From: Reyranella sp. | GTDB taxonomy: Bacteria; Pseudomonadota; Alphaproteobacteria; Reyranellales; Reyranellaceae | DNA: 32,300 bases | Reading direction: 5' to 3' | NCBI GenBank assembly: GCA_017990895.1 | Contig: JAGNNA010000006.1 | Span: forward strand, 1-32,300 | Shown here: positions 15,620 to 24,497 of the stretch, piece after piece | Layout: each line of letters opens with the position of its first letter | Numbering within the stretch: the stretch's first letter is position 1 | The notes under the pieces: generated by a model | Seen by the model: only the letters and a program-made list of their open reading frames with translations | Databases searched by the model: none | Told to the model about the DNA's origin: nothing | Position numbers and translations under genes: made by a program

Positions 15620-15991
15620 ATGCCGCTCAAGAAGATCATCCTCGAACTGGCCCGGACGCCGGAGTTTCCCAACGGCAGCTCGAACCACGGCTATGAATTC
15701 GTCGCCCCGCTCGACGCTGCCGGTCACCTGCAGGCCGAAGGCTGGGCCAAGCACAAGGCCGCCTGCACCGTGCGCCGCTTCTGGGACGGCGCCGACGACG
15801 AGACCGGCCATCTGATCCACCGCCGCGACGGCAAGTGGGCCTTCTCCTACCAGCCGGGAGACGACGACGACGAGCCGATCTTCCGCTTCGATACCCACCG
15901 CTTCGTGGCCGGCGAGTACGTGTCCATCACCGAACATGACGGCATCCAACGGCCGTTCAAGGTCGTGAAGGTCACGCCGAAGGTGGCGTGA
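15620..15991 (+). CDS. Conserved-looking hypothetical protein, 123 aa, probable FixK target
   Basis: The soluble 123-aa protein has no signal peptide or membrane helix. It is rich in aromatic and acidic residues, with the acidic run GDDDDEP and several His (HRRDG, DTHRF, TEHDG). Alternating beta-strand-like segments such as FRFDTHRF and EYVSITEHDG suggest a small beta-barrel. I do not recognise a family. AAGGAG lies six to seven bases before the ATG. It sits 69 bp downstream of the cco block behind its own FNR/FixK-like box, so it is likely induced with the oxidase. It converges on the FAD-protein gene with a 19-bp gap and no visible terminator. Confidence 0.82.
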   Translation: MPLKKIILELARTPEFPNGSSNHGYEFVAPLDAAGHLQAEGWAKHKAACTVRRFWDGADDETGHLIHRRDGKWAFSYQPGDDDDEPIFRFDTHRFVAGEYVSITEHDGIQRPFKVVKVTPKVA

Positions 15992-16010
15992 CGCCGCGAT
16001 CTACCCGCCC

Positions 16011-17393
16011 TCAGGCCGCGTCGCGTATCCTCTCCGCCGACACGGCAAGGGCGACGCGCGTCGCGCCTTCGATCTGCTCGAGGACGGAGCTTGCCTCCCA
16101 GGCTGCGCCGCGCAGCGGGTGGCCGACGGCATAGAGATGTCGCGACGGCCGGCCATCGCTTCCGATCACCGCGCCGGTCGCGGCGTCGGCCTCAATGCCG
16201 AATCCGACCGGATGAGGCCTCACCGCTCCTCTAGCGACGAGATTGCGCGCCAGCGTGTCAGGCAAGCGCCGCCAATCCGCCTCATAACCTGCGGCGTTCA
16301 CGACATAGTCGAAGCGACGACTCTGGCTTTCAGCCTCGCCGCGCGGACGCCAGCTCACATCGACACCGGGCTCCGCAGACGGCGCAAGTCGCTGTACGCG
16401 TCCCGCCACATTGAAGAACCGTCCCTGCTCCCGAACACGGTCGAGCCACGCGATCGAATCGGGCACGGCGCGATGGAAGGCCAGGTCCCAGAAGGTTCTG
16501 AGATGGCGGGTGAAGCGTCGACGCTCGATGTCGGACGCGTTGGCCCATAGCGGCTCGATGAACGAACGCAAACTCACGACCAGCCGCTGCCAATCCTCGC
16601 CGGCCGACATGATGGCGCGCCGTTCCCGCTGGATGTCCCGCAACAGGGTCAACGCACTGCTCGGAAGATTTTCCGGATGCAGGAAAGCCGGCCAGGCCTC
16701 GACCTCGCGCCGACAGTGCGCGATCAGGCCGCGACGCGAGAAAGTGAAATAACGTCCGCGAAACCCGCGCTTCTCGAGGCTGATCACGATGTCCAGCATC
16801 GTGAGGCTGCTGCCGATTATCGCCACGTCGCCATCCGGACCTTCGACCGCGTCATAGGCGTTCGCCGCCCACGGATCGCCGATGTATCGCCCCTGCGTGC
16901 GCACTGACCCGGAGATCGCAAAACCCGACTCGTTTCGCACCAGGCCCGTCGCCAATACGATTCTGCTGGCCGGAAGTCGGCGCCCGGAGGCCAGCACCAC
17001 CTCGCCTTCCGGCGCAACGTCCACGGCACGATCGACCACGTGCCGCACCCCGGTCTTTGCCAGCTCCGACTGCACGTAGTCGCCGTACAGATAGCGAGGC
17101 GGAAAACTTGCATCGAAGTTTCCGTCGGCCGGCCCCGTCCAGCCCCGCCTGTCCGGATGATTGGCCAGCCATCGCGACAGATGTCCGGGGTCGCCTGGAT
17201 ACAGGCTGAACATCCGTGCCGGTCCGTTGACGAGGTGGTCGAGGTCCGGCGTGCCGTAGGCAATGCCGCGCCCGAGCTCCGCTCGGGGCTCGACGATCGT
17301 CACCTGCGCCGCCGGATATCCGGCTTCCACGAGTTTTATGGCGGTTGCGGCTCCTGCGAAGCCGCCGCCAAGGATCACGATCGAATCAGGCAT
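16011..17393 (-). CDS. FAD/NAD(P)-binding oxidoreductase (NAD_binding_9-like)
   Basis: The 460-aa protein begins with a Rossmann dinucleotide-binding site (VILGGGFAGAATA, about 6-18) and has IVLATGLV near 144-151. A second nucleotide-binding motif, VAIIGSSLTMLDIV, lies near residue 190. The C-terminal YVVNAAGYEADW is typical of FAD-dependent YdhS/HpnW-like oxidoreductases. No signal peptide is seen, so it should be cytosolic. The start at 17393 overlaps the end of the flavin monooxygenase gene by 8 bp, implying coupled expression. A plausible inference is that it works with that monooxygenase, either supplying reduced flavin or acting on the same substrate, but the substrate is unknown. Confidence 0.83.
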   Translation of the reverse strand: MPDSIVILGGGFAGAATAIKLVEAGYPAAQVTIVEPRAELGRGIAYGTPDLDHLVNGPARMFSLYPGDPGHLSRWLANHPDRRGWTGPADGNFDASFPPRYLYGDYVQSELAKTGVRHVVDRAVDVAPEGEVVLASGRRLPASRIVLATGLVRNESGFAISGSVRTQGRYIGDPWAANAYDAVEGPDGDVAIIGSSLTMLDIVISLEKRGFRGRYFTFSRRGLIAHCRREVEAWPAFLHPENLPSSALTLLRDIQRERRAIMSAGEDWQRLVVSLRSFIEPLWANASDIERRRFTRHLRTFWDLAFHRAVPDSIAWLDRVREQGRFFNVAGRVQRLAPSAEPGVDVSWRPRGEAESQSRRFDYVVNAAGYEADWRRLPDTLARNLVARGAVRPHPVGFGIEADAATGAVIGSDGRPSRHLYAVGHPLRGAAWEASSVLEQIEGATRVALAVSAERIRDAA

Positions 17394-18453
17394 AATGTAC
17401 GCGCGGCATGATGTGCTCTGCGAAGCGACGCATTTCGGCTTCGAAGGGCTGGAACTGGAGCATGAAGGTTTCGATGCCGGCGCAGTTGAAGTCCCTGATC
17501 CGCGACGCGACCGTTTCGTAGCTGCCGACCAGGCCCGCGCCCGTGCCACCGTTGCTGCCGACGCGCGGGAACTTGGCCAGCGTCCTGGCCATCACCGAAT
17601 CGGGATCGGTGTTGGCCTTCTTCACCGCCTTCCACGCCGCGTCCTTCTCGGCCAGGGCCGCGAGGTGGCGCAGTGCGGCCTGCGCTTCGTCATCGGTCTC
17701 GCGCGCGATGACGAACGCCGACAGGCCGAAACGCAGCGGCTGACCGGCCCGCGGGCGGCGCGCCACGTCGGCGATCAGGGCCTTCACATCGTCCAGCGGC
17801 TGGCCGTTGATGAACCAGACATCGCCCTGGTCCGCGACCAGTGCACGCGCCGGCTCGGATTCACCGCCGACATAGATGCGTGGCCGGGCGCGATACAGCC
17901 CAGCCGGCCGCAAGGCGTAGCCGTCGAGGCGGAACAGCTCGCCCTGGAAGTGGACGCTCTCGCCGCGCATCAGCGGTTCCACGACGCTCAGCCATTCGCG
18001 GCCGTAAGCGTACCGTGCATCATGTTCCGGAAAGGCGATGCCGGCGCGTTCGAGCTCCAGCTTGTTCCACGCATTCACGACGTTGATCGCAAAACGACCA
18101 CCGCTGATCTCCTCGATCTGCAAGGCCATCTTGGCCAGGACCGCAGGATGGTAGAGCAGCGGCTTGATGGCGGTGATGATCTCGATCCGGCTGGTCAGCG
18201 CCGCCAGCGCGGCCGACGCAGTCCAGGCCTCCAGCTGTGCGAGATCGGGCTTGTGCGGATTGATCGTATGCTGGGCGACCAGCGTGGAATCGAAGCCCAG
18301 CCTTTCGGCTTCCAGCACCAGCTCGCGGTTGCGCGTCCACGAAGCGTCGTAAGGTTCGTCGGGATCCTGCAGCGCGGCACGGCTGCCATGGACGAGAGCC
18401 CATATGCCGAAGCGTATGGGCGGAACGGTCGTTTGAGGCGGGTCGGCGGACAT
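17386..18453 (-). CDS. LLM-class flavin-dependent monooxygenase (SsuD/SfnG-like)
   Basis: The 355-aa protein has the luciferase-like TIM-barrel signature. It starts RFGIWALVHGS, and continues with AERLGFDSTLVAQHTINPH (about 49-67), then IEIITAIKPLLYHPAVLAKMA and SGGRFAINVVNAWNK (about 117-131). It ends with VGSYETVASRIRDF...GIETFMLQF. These are characteristic of FMNH2-dependent monooxygenases related to alkanesulfonate (SsuD) and dimethylsulfone (SfnG) enzymes. Such enzymes use reduced flavin and oxygen to cleave C-S bonds or hydroxylate small organics. The exact substrate cannot be read from the sequence. It is co-transcribed with the FAD/NAD(P)-binding protein and divergent from a TTT receptor, so a scavenging or catabolic unit is likely. 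Confidence 0.88.
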   Translation of the reverse strand: MSADPPQTTVPPIRFGIWALVHGSRAALQDPDEPYDASWTRNRELVLEAERLGFDSTLVAQHTINPHKPDLAQLEAWTASAALAALTSRIEIITAIKPLLYHPAVLAKMALQIEEISGGRFAINVVNAWNKLELERAGIAFPEHDARYAYGREWLSVVEPLMRGESVHFQGELFRLDGYALRPAGLYRARPRIYVGGESEPARALVADQGDVWFINGQPLDDVKALIADVARRPRAGQPLRFGLSAFVIARETDDEAQAALRHLAALAEKDAAWKAVKKANTDPDSVMARTLAKFPRVGSNGGTGAGLVGSYETVASRIRDFNCAGIETFMLQFQPFEAEMRRFAEHIMPRVHYA

Positions 18454-18673
18454 GTCCGCTTATAGCACGACAGGCGGTGCAGACCGCGTCTGCCTCGCCG
18501 GAGATTAATCTTCCGTTCCGAACGAAGCTGGCAATGAAGTGATCTGCTCTTCGCACAATCATCGATGCGAAGATTCGATGTATGAGACCGGCATGCGCTG
18601 CCACGCTTGCCTCACAACAACCGGTTCGCAGTCGTTCCGGACGTAGTGAGTTCACCGAGCGTAGGAGTTGAGT

Positions 18674-19657
18674 ATGACGGGCAGCAAAGCAACGCGGCGC
18701 CACTTTATCGCCGCCGGCGCCGCAGCAATCGCGACGATGGCGTTGCCGTTCCAACTGCGGGCCGAGAGCTATCCAGGACGACCCATCACCTACGTCGTTC
18801 CTTTTCCGCCGGGCGCCACCAACGACAATTCCGGTCGCATCGTCGCGCGCAAGCTGGGCGAGAAACTGGGCCAGACCATCGTCGTCGACAACAAGTCGGG
18901 CGGCGGCGGATCGATCGGCGCCGAGTTCGTCGCCAAGTCGAAGCCCGACGGCCTCACGCTGCTCAATGCTTCCACCGGCAACCTGACCGTCGCACCGCAG
19001 CTGATGAGAACCGGATACGACCCGTTCCGAGACTTCAGCCCGGTCGGCTATGTCGGCACGTCCCGCTCGGTGTTCGCGATCCATCCCTCGCTACCGGTCA
19101 AGACGCTGGAGGAGTTGATCGGCTACGCGAGGGAGAATCCCGGAAAGCTCAATTTCGGCTCGGCCGGCAACGGCTCCGGCGGACACCTTGCCGGGGAATA
19201 TCTGAAGCTTCGCACGAACATCGACATGGTGCATGTTCCCTATCGCGGCAGCGCGGCCGCCGCCAAGGATGCGACCGCCGGCCTCGTCCAGTTGATGATC
19301 GATCCCATCACGGCGCCTCTCGTCCGTTCCGGACAGTTGCGCGGACTGGCGGTGTCCGGGAACGACCTGCGGGACGACCTGCCCGGCGTTCCCAGCATCG
19401 CCGAGGCCGGGATCGCCGACTGGGAACTGAGCAGCGGCTTCGTTGCCGTCGCGCCGGCGGGGACCCCGGCGCCTGTCCTGGCACGGCTGAACCAGATCTT
19501 CGCCGGAATCCTGTCGGATGCGTCCACTATCGCGTCGCTCAACGCGATCGGCCTGCGGCCGCTCGTGCTGACACCTGAGGAGATCGTCGCGAGCCTGAAG
19601 AAGGAAAGCGACACCAACCGGCGGATCATCGAGGTTGCGAAGATCACCGCCGACTGA
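18674..19657 (+). CDS. Tripartite tricarboxylate transporter (Bug family) substrate-binding protein
   Basis: The 327-aa periplasmic receptor has a Tat-like leader (TRRHFIAAGAAA, RR at 8-9) with probable cleavage near residue 30 (LRA/ES). Bug/TctC motifs follow: YVVPFPPGATND, a segment around VDNKSGGGGSIGAE, then HVPYRGSAAA and GVPSIAEAG. These receptors bind carboxylates or other small organics and feed a TctA/TctB permease. No such permease is present nearby, so this is an orphan receptor, as is common in bacteria with expanded Bug sets. The ATG at 18674 has TAGGAG six bases upstream; an in-frame TTG at 18668 overlaps that site and is not favoured. It is divergent from the LLM oxidoreductase. 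Confidence 0.9.
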   Translation: MTGSKATRRHFIAAGAAAIATMALPFQLRAESYPGRPITYVVPFPPGATNDNSGRIVARKLGEKLGQTIVVDNKSGGGGSIGAEFVAKSKPDGLTLLNASTGNLTVAPQLMRTGYDPFRDFSPVGYVGTSRSVFAIHPSLPVKTLEELIGYARENPGKLNFGSAGNGSGGHLAGEYLKLRTNIDMVHVPYRGSAAAAKDATAGLVQLMIDPITAPLVRSGQLRGLAVSGNDLRDDLPGVPSIAEAGIADWELSSGFVAVAPAGTPAPVLARLNQIFAGILSDASTIASLNAIGLRPLVLTPEEIVASLKKESDTNRRIIEVAKITAD

Positions 19658-19675
19658 TGGGCAGTGGTTCGGGTG

Positions 19676-20761
19676 CTACCTCGTCCCGAAATCGACCGCC
19701 AGGGCCGCGGGCAGGCGGTCGAGGCCGTAGGTGCGCATTGCGGTGCCGCTGTAGAGCGACTGTTTCTCGGCCTCACCGGCTTTCGCCGTCAGCCGCTTGA
19801 AGGCGTTCCACAGGATCGCGTAGCTGCACTGGCCCTTGTCGACCGGGAAGTTGCTCTCGAACATGCAGCGGTCGACGCCGAACGCCTCGATACAGGGCTC
19901 GATATAGGGTGCCCAGGTCTTGGCCAACTCCTCCGAACCCGGCGGCTTCGGCTTCTTGTGGAAGTCGAAGCCGTTCACAAACATGGTGAGGCCCCCCAGC
20001 TTGACCCGCACGTTGGGCAACTCGGCAAGCTCCATCATGCGCTGTTTCCATTCAGGGTAGACCTCGGCTTGCTTGCCTCGGAAGGGACCGATGCCGAGCG
20101 GACCGCCGACATGGTCGACCACGATCGTCAGCTCCGGCACGGCCTTCGCCAGCTTCACGACATGCGGGAGCTGCGTGTGATAGGCCCAAACATCGAGTGG
20201 CAGCCCCTGCTGCGCCAGCCTCCGGGCGCCCTCGGCAAAGGACGGATGCTCGAGCGGCCCCGGTGGCTTCATCACCAGGTTCGACGTGACATCGGGCGAC
20301 GGATGCCAGGCGGTGCGGTTGCGGATGCCGCAGAAGCGGCCCCCGGCGGCCGCCCGATGCATTTCGAGCAATGGTTCGACCCTGTCGCCCAGCGTCAGGT
20401 CGACCATGCCGATGATGCCGGCGCAAGCGCGTGTCAGCCCATGACGGCCGCTAGCACTCACCGCCGCGACCCCGGTCACGAACTCTGTTTCGCCGAGCGA
20501 CCGTTCCTCTTCCGGTCCCGAGGCCCGGTACATCTCGCCACACTGCACGAAGACGGTCGCTCGCACGTCGTGGCCGCTCGCCGTGTCGGCGAGAAGCTGC
20601 GGCAGCAGGTAGGAATGCCCGCCGTCGCGCTCCCAGAGATGGTGATGCGGATCGACGATGGGCAGACCGGGTTCGAGGATCTCTTCCTCGGTGAGCCCGA
20701 GCCAGTCCTCGCGCACGATGATCTGCCGGCCATGGCCCAGCAGCGGATCGTTCTCGGCCAT
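19676..20761 (-). CDS. Amidohydrolase family protein (PDC lactonase / fuconolactonase type)
   Basis: The 361-aa TIM-barrel hydrolase has the metal-binding motif VDPHHHLW (H39/H41), followed by barrel motifs IVVDHVGGPLG and VRVKLGGLTMF, and the C-terminal CMFESNFPVDK with its conserved Asp. The pattern matches the amidohydrolase-2 group that includes 2-pyrone-4,6-dicarboxylate lactonase and sugar-acid lactonases. The reaction is therefore probably hydrolysis of a lactone or amide-like bond, substrate unknown. The start at 20761 is preceded by AGGGAAG. It follows the TTT receptor on the same strand with an 11-bp gap and may share its transcript, suggesting that the imported carboxylate or lactone is its substrate. 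It converges with the plus-strand receptor 18 bp away. Confidence 0.87.
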   Translation of the reverse strand: MAENDPLLGHGRQIIVREDWLGLTEEEILEPGLPIVDPHHHLWERDGGHSYLLPQLLADTASGHDVRATVFVQCGEMYRASGPEEERSLGETEFVTGVAAVSASGRHGLTRACAGIIGMVDLTLGDRVEPLLEMHRAAAGGRFCGIRNRTAWHPSPDVTSNLVMKPPGPLEHPSFAEGARRLAQQGLPLDVWAYHTQLPHVVKLAKAVPELTIVVDHVGGPLGIGPFRGKQAEVYPEWKQRMMELAELPNVRVKLGGLTMFVNGFDFHKKPKPPGSEELAKTWAPYIEPCIEAFGVDRCMFESNFPVDKGQCSYAILWNAFKRLTAKAGEAEKQSLYSGTAMRTYGLDRLPAALAVDFGTR

Positions 20762-20772
20762 CGCTCGCTTCC

Positions 20773-21756
20773 CTATTCGATGCGAATGTTGGCGCTCTTC
20801 ACCATGTCGGCGAAGAAGGCGATCTGCTTCTCGCGGAAGGCCGTGAACTCGGCGACGGTGTTGGCCTGAGTCAGCGCTCCCAGCTCGGCCAGCCGCTTTG
20901 CCACGCTCTCCACCTTCATAACGGCGTTGACCTCGGTATTGAGGCGCGAGATCAGCGCGGCATCGGTGCCGGCCGGCGCGAACAGGCCGTTCCACTCCCA
21001 AGTCTCGAAGCCCGGGATGACCTCGGAGATCGCCGGCACGCCCGGCAGCACCTCGACCGGCTTCGGACCGGTATGCGCCATGCAGGTCACGTCCTTCGAA
21101 CTCAACAGCGCCACGGTGCCGGGGACGTTGCTGAACAGCAGCGGGATGCGTCCGGCGAACAGGTCGTTCCGGACAGAGCCCATTTCCTTGTAGGGCACGT
21201 GATTGATCTTGATCCCGGCCTTCTGGTTCAGCAGCTCGAGCGAGACATGCTGCACCGTGCCGATGCCCGTCGAGGCGCAGTCGAGCGAACCAGGCTTGCT
21301 CTTGGCGAGTGCGATCAGCTCGGGAACGGTCTTGGCTTGGAACTGCGCGTTGCGCACCAGCGTGACCGGCGTCTGCATCGTCTGGGCGATCGGCAGCAGC
21401 TCGCGCTGCGTGTCATAGGGGAGCTTGCCTGCAAACAGCGACGGGTTCACCGACTGCGCCGTAGCATCGTAGAGGATCGTGTAACCGTCGTTCGGCGCGC
21501 GCGCCACGATCTGCGCGGCGATGGTGCCCGCCGCGCCCGGCTTGTTGTCGACGGTGAAGCTCTGGCCGAGCTTTTCGCCCAGCGCCTGGCAGTAGATGCG
21601 GCAGACGACGTCCGCCGTTCCGCCGGCGCTGTAGGCGTTGACCACGCGCACCGGCTTGCTCGGCCATGCCTGGGCGCGAGCAATTGCCGGTGCGGCCAGC
21701 GTTCCGGCAGCGGCGCCCAGGAATGTGCGGCGCCGAATGATTCCGTTCTTAGACAT
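20773..21756 (-). CDS. Tripartite tricarboxylate transporter (Bug family) substrate-binding protein
   Basis: The 327-aa periplasmic receptor has a twin-arginine-like leader (IRRRTFLGAAAG) cleaved near residues 28-30 (ARA/AQA). The Bug hallmarks are VRVVNAYSAGGTADV, FTVDNKPGAAGTIAA, NHVPYKEMGSV and GVPAISEVIPG. It is clearly diverged from the receptor at 18674, so the pair is not a recent tandem duplication. GGAGGAAAGCA gives a strong ribosome site for 21756. The gene probably leads the short operon with the amidohydrolase downstream. No membrane TctA/TctB genes are nearby. Confidence 0.9.
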   Translation of the reverse strand: MSKNGIIRRRTFLGAAAGTLAAPAIARAQAWPSKPVRVVNAYSAGGTADVVCRIYCQALGEKLGQSFTVDNKPGAAGTIAAQIVARAPNDGYTILYDATAQSVNPSLFAGKLPYDTQRELLPIAQTMQTPVTLVRNAQFQAKTVPELIALAKSKPGSLDCASTGIGTVQHVSLELLNQKAGIKINHVPYKEMGSVRNDLFAGRIPLLFSNVPGTVALLSSKDVTCMAHTGPKPVEVLPGVPAISEVIPGFETWEWNGLFAPAGTDAALISRLNTEVNAVMKVESVAKRLAELGALTQANTVAEFTAFREKQIAFFADMVKSANIRIE

Positions 21757-21890
21757 TGCTTTCCTCCGTCAGAGTCATTTCTTGTCGACCGTGACGGAAG
21801 CCTTCGAACACGTCGCGCTAGCGGACAAGTGCAATCGGCGCCGATCCACTGCACGCCGGAACGAAGAGCCTCATGCCGGCTCGCCCCCGC

Positions 21891-23792
21891 TCAGGCGCCC
21901 AGAGCTCGCACGACGTAGGCGTTCAGACGGCGTGCAAAGGAAGCCGGATCGGACGGAATCTCGCCGTCCAGGATGCAGGCTTCGTCGAGCAGCAGGTTCG
22001 CGAGGTCGTCGACGTCCTGACCGCGATCCTCCTTCTTCGCCGTGCCCAGCGCACGGACCATCGCGTGCTTCATGTTGAGCTCGAGGATGGGCTTGGCGCC
22101 GCTCCCGCGATTCTGGCGCTCGAGCAGCCGCTCGAGTTCCCGATCGCGGCCCTGTGCGCTCGCCACCAGGCAGGAGGCGCTATCGGTGAGCCGCGTCGAG
22201 GCCTTCACGTCCGCCACCTTGTCGCCGAGTGCCTGCTTCGCCGCTTCCAGCACGGCGGCATCGTCCTCGACGGCGTTGTCGCCGGCGTCCTCGGGCTTCT
22301 TCTCATCGGAGAGCGGAATAAGGCCGAAATCGACCTCGCCCTGGCTCAGCGACTTGAGCGGCTTGCCCTCGAACTCCTGCGGCAGGGTCGTCCAGAAGGC
22401 GTCGACCGGATCGGTCAGCAGCAACACCTCGATGCCGCGCGCCTTCGCCGCTTCGAGCTTGGGATTGGACTTCAGCCGGTCGAGGCTGTCGCCCACGAGA
22501 TAGTAGATCTCCGTCTGGTTGGGCTTCAGGTCGGCCACGTAGTCCTTGATCGAGCGCGGCGTGTCGCCCGCGGTCGAGGCGAAGCGTGCGAGGCCGAGCA
22601 GCTGGGCGCGCCGCTCCTGGTCCTCGTACAGGCCTTCCTTGAGGATTGGGCCGAAGGTTTCCCAGATCTTGCCGTAGGTCTCGGCGTCCTTGATGGCAGT
22701 GCTTTCGAGTTCCGACAGGACGCGGCCGACGAGGCCCGAACGGATCTGCCGGACCTGCGGATTGTTCTGCAGCATCTCGCGCGACAGGTTGAGCGGCAGG
22801 TCTTCGCTATCGACCACGCCACGCACGAAGCGCAGATAGGCCGGCAGCAGCTCGGCGTCGTCGGTGATGTAGACCCGGCGGACATAGAGCTTCACCCGCC
22901 CCTTGCGCGCGGGATCGGTGAGATCGAACGGCGGCGTACTCGGCACGAACAGCAGCACCGCATAGGACTGCCGCCCCTCGACCTTGTAGTGCAGGGTCAG
23001 CGCCGGCTCGTCGAAGGCCATGGCGAGCGAGCGATAGGCCTGGGTGTAGTCCTCCGGCTTGACCTCGGACTTCGAGCGCTGCCACAGGGCGCTGGCGGCA
23101 TTGATCTGGCGCGCCTCGCCCTTGTCGTCGATCAGCTCGATCGGGAACAGCACGTGGTCGGAATAGGTGCGCACGATGCGCTCCAGCTCGTAGGGCTGGA
23201 CGTAGCGCACCGAGTCTTCCTTGAGGTGCAGCACGATCTCCGTGCCGCGTGAGACGCGCGCGGCCTGCTCCGGCGTGGCGGACGCCACCTCGAAACCGGC
23301 GCCGCTGGCGGAGGTCCAGGTCCAGGCCTCGGCCGAGCCGGCACGACGGCTGGTCACCTCGATGCGGTCGGCCACCATGAAGGCGGCGTAGAAGCCCACG
23401 CCGAACTGTCCGATCAGGCCGAGCCCGTCCTTGGCGTCCTTCAGCCCCTTCAGGAAGGCCTTGGTTCCGGAGCGCGCCAGGGTGCCGAGATTGTCGATCA
23501 GCTCCTGGCGGTCCATGCCAATGCCGTTGTCGGCGATGGTCAGGGTCTTGCCCCCCGCATCGGGCTTGATCCGGATCGCCAGCCGCTCGTCGCCGGCCAG
23601 CAGCTCCGGCCGGGCGATGGCCTCGTAGCGGACCTTGTCGCAGGCGTCGGAGGCGTTCGACACCAGCTCGCGCAGGAAGACGTCGGTCTCGGAATAGACC
23701 GAATGGATCATCAGGTTGAGGAGTTCGGCCACCTCGGCCTGGAACTGATGCTTCTCCGGGCCGCCCTGGGCCGCCGAACCGTCGCCGTTCAT
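21891..23792 (-). CDS. htpG: Molecular chaperone HtpG (bacterial Hsp90)
   Basis: The 633-aa ATP-dependent dimeric chaperone has the GHKL ATPase domain at the N-terminus: [10 protein letters not shown] (E42, N46), ADNGIGM (88-93), and the lid and G-rich loop [11 protein letters not shown] (128-138). A middle domain follows ([23 protein letters not shown]) and a C-terminal dimerisation domain ends the chain. The length is close to E. coli HtpG (624 aa), with a short extra N-terminus rich in Gly and Gln. It is cytosolic and refolds or remodels client proteins during heat stress. The ATG at 23792 has AGGGGA about ten bases upstream. A strong heat-shock promoter match lies in the gap to ppa. Confidence 0.97.
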   Translation of the reverse strand: MNGDGSAAQGGPEKHQFQAEVAELLNLMIHSVYSETDVFLRELVSNASDACDKVRYEAIARPELLAGDERLAIRIKPDAGGKTLTIADNGIGMDRQELIDNLGTLARSGTKAFLKGLKDAKDGLGLIGQFGVGFYAAFMVADRIEVTSRRAGSAEAWTWTSASGAGFEVASATPEQAARVSRGTEIVLHLKEDSVRYVQPYELERIVRTYSDHVLFPIELIDDKGEARQINAASALWQRSKSEVKPEDYTQAYRSLAMAFDEPALTLHYKVEGRQSYAVLLFVPSTPPFDLTDPARKGRVKLYVRRVYITDDAELLPAYLRFVRGVVDSEDLPLNLSREMLQNNPQVRQIRSGLVGRVLSELESTAIKDAETYGKIWETFGPILKEGLYEDQERRAQLLGLARFASTAGDTPRSIKDYVADLKPNQTEIYYLVGDSLDRLKSNPKLEAAKARGIEVLLLTDPVDAFWTTLPQEFEGKPLKSLSQGEVDFGLIPLSDEKKPEDAGDNAVEDDAAVLEAAKQALGDKVADVKASTRLTDSASCLVASAQGRDRELERLLERQNRGSGAKPILELNMKHAMVRALGTAKKEDRGQDVDDLANLLLDEACILDGEIPSDPASFARRLNAYVVRALGA

Positions 23793-23830
23793 TGCGCTTC
23801 AATCCCCTGCGATGGATTTTCCAGCGTGGG

Positions 23831-23858
23831 ATATAGGAAAACCGCCGCGAACGGCAAG
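23831..23858 (-). promoter_or_regulatory. htpG: Sigma-32 (RpoH) heat-shock promoter of htpG
   Basis: On the minus strand CTTG (23858-23855) is followed after exactly 17 bases by CCTATAT (23837-23831). This matches the alphaproteobacterial RpoH consensus CTTG-N17/18-CYTATNT. Transcription would begin near 23823, giving a leader of about 30 bases before the htpG ATG. Confidence 0.78.
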
Positions 23859-23879
23859 GGTTACGGCCTCGCCCGGGCG

Positions 23880-24413
23880 TCAGCGCTTCGTCTTGGCTCG
23901 CTCGATCGCCTCGGTGATGAGGCGCTTCGCTTCGTCGACGTCGCCCCAGCCCAGCAGCTTCACCCACTTGCCGGGTTCGAGGTCCTTGTAGTGGATGAAG
24001 AAGTGCTCGATCTGGTGGCGCGTGATCTCCGGCAGGTCGGTGTAGTTCTTCACGTGCACGTAGCGCTGCGTCAGCTTGGGCGACGGCACGGCGATGATCT
24101 TCTCGTCGCCGCCGCCATCGTCCTCCATGCGCAGCACGCCGATCGGCCGCACGTTGATCACCGCGCCGGCGATGATGGGACGCGTATTGGCGACCAGCAC
24201 GTCGATCGGGTCGCCGTCGTCAGACAGGGTATGCGGCACGAACCCGTAATTCCCGGGATAGCGCATGGGCGTGTAGAGGAACCGGTCGACCACCAAGGTG
24301 CCGGCCTTCTTGTCCATCTCGTACTTGATCGGCTCGCCGCCGATCGGCACTTCGACGATGGTGTTCACGTCTTCGGGCGGGTTCTTGCCGATGGCAATGG
24401 CGTCGAGGTTCAT
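23880..24413 (-). CDS. ppa: Inorganic pyrophosphatase (family I)
   Basis: The 177-aa soluble enzyme hydrolyses pyrophosphate to phosphate, pulling biosynthetic reactions forward. The signature [10 protein letters not shown] (about 65-74) carries the metal-binding Asp triad D66/D68/D71. Other conserved residues are E21, K30, E32, R44, Y56, D103, K105, Y142 and K143, spaced as in the E. coli enzyme. The length is typical. It sits between htpG and an MFS carrier on the same strand, but the intrinsic terminator upstream and the heat-shock promoter downstream suggest it is transcribed separately. Confidence 0.97.
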   Translation of the reverse strand: MNLDAIAIGKNPPEDVNTIVEVPIGGEPIKYEMDKKAGTLVVDRFLYTPMRYPGNYGFVPHTLSDDGDPIDVLVANTRPIIAGAVINVRPIGVLRMEDDGGGDEKIIAVPSPKLTQRYVHVKNYTDLPEITRHQIEHFFIHYKDLEPGKWVKLLGWGDVDEAKRLITEAIERAKTKR

Positions 24414-24440
24414 GCCGCGATTCTTACCTAAGCCGGGCTT

Positions 24441-24474
24441 AAAAAGAAACCAGCGGCCCTTGGGGGCCGCCGGT
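24441..24474 (-). terminator. Rho-independent terminator after the MFS carrier gene
   Basis: Reading the minus strand, GCGGCCC pairs with GGGCCGC around a CCAA loop. The stem extends by ACC/GGT across a G-U pair, and TTCTTTTT follows immediately. It lies 24 bp after the MFS stop and before ppa. Confidence 0.85.
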
Positions 24475-24497
24475 CCTTTCTTGTCGCAGAGGACCCG

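Noticed and set aside
18454..18673. Small inverted repeats such as AACCGGTT in the divergent gap between the LLM and TTT genes
   Set aside because: They are short and common by chance at this base composition, and no recognised operator consensus is present. A promoter for each side must lie here but I cannot place it.
21873..23252. A long plus-strand frame opposite htpG
   Set aside because: It is antisense to a well-conserved chaperone gene, has no domain and shows low-complexity composition.
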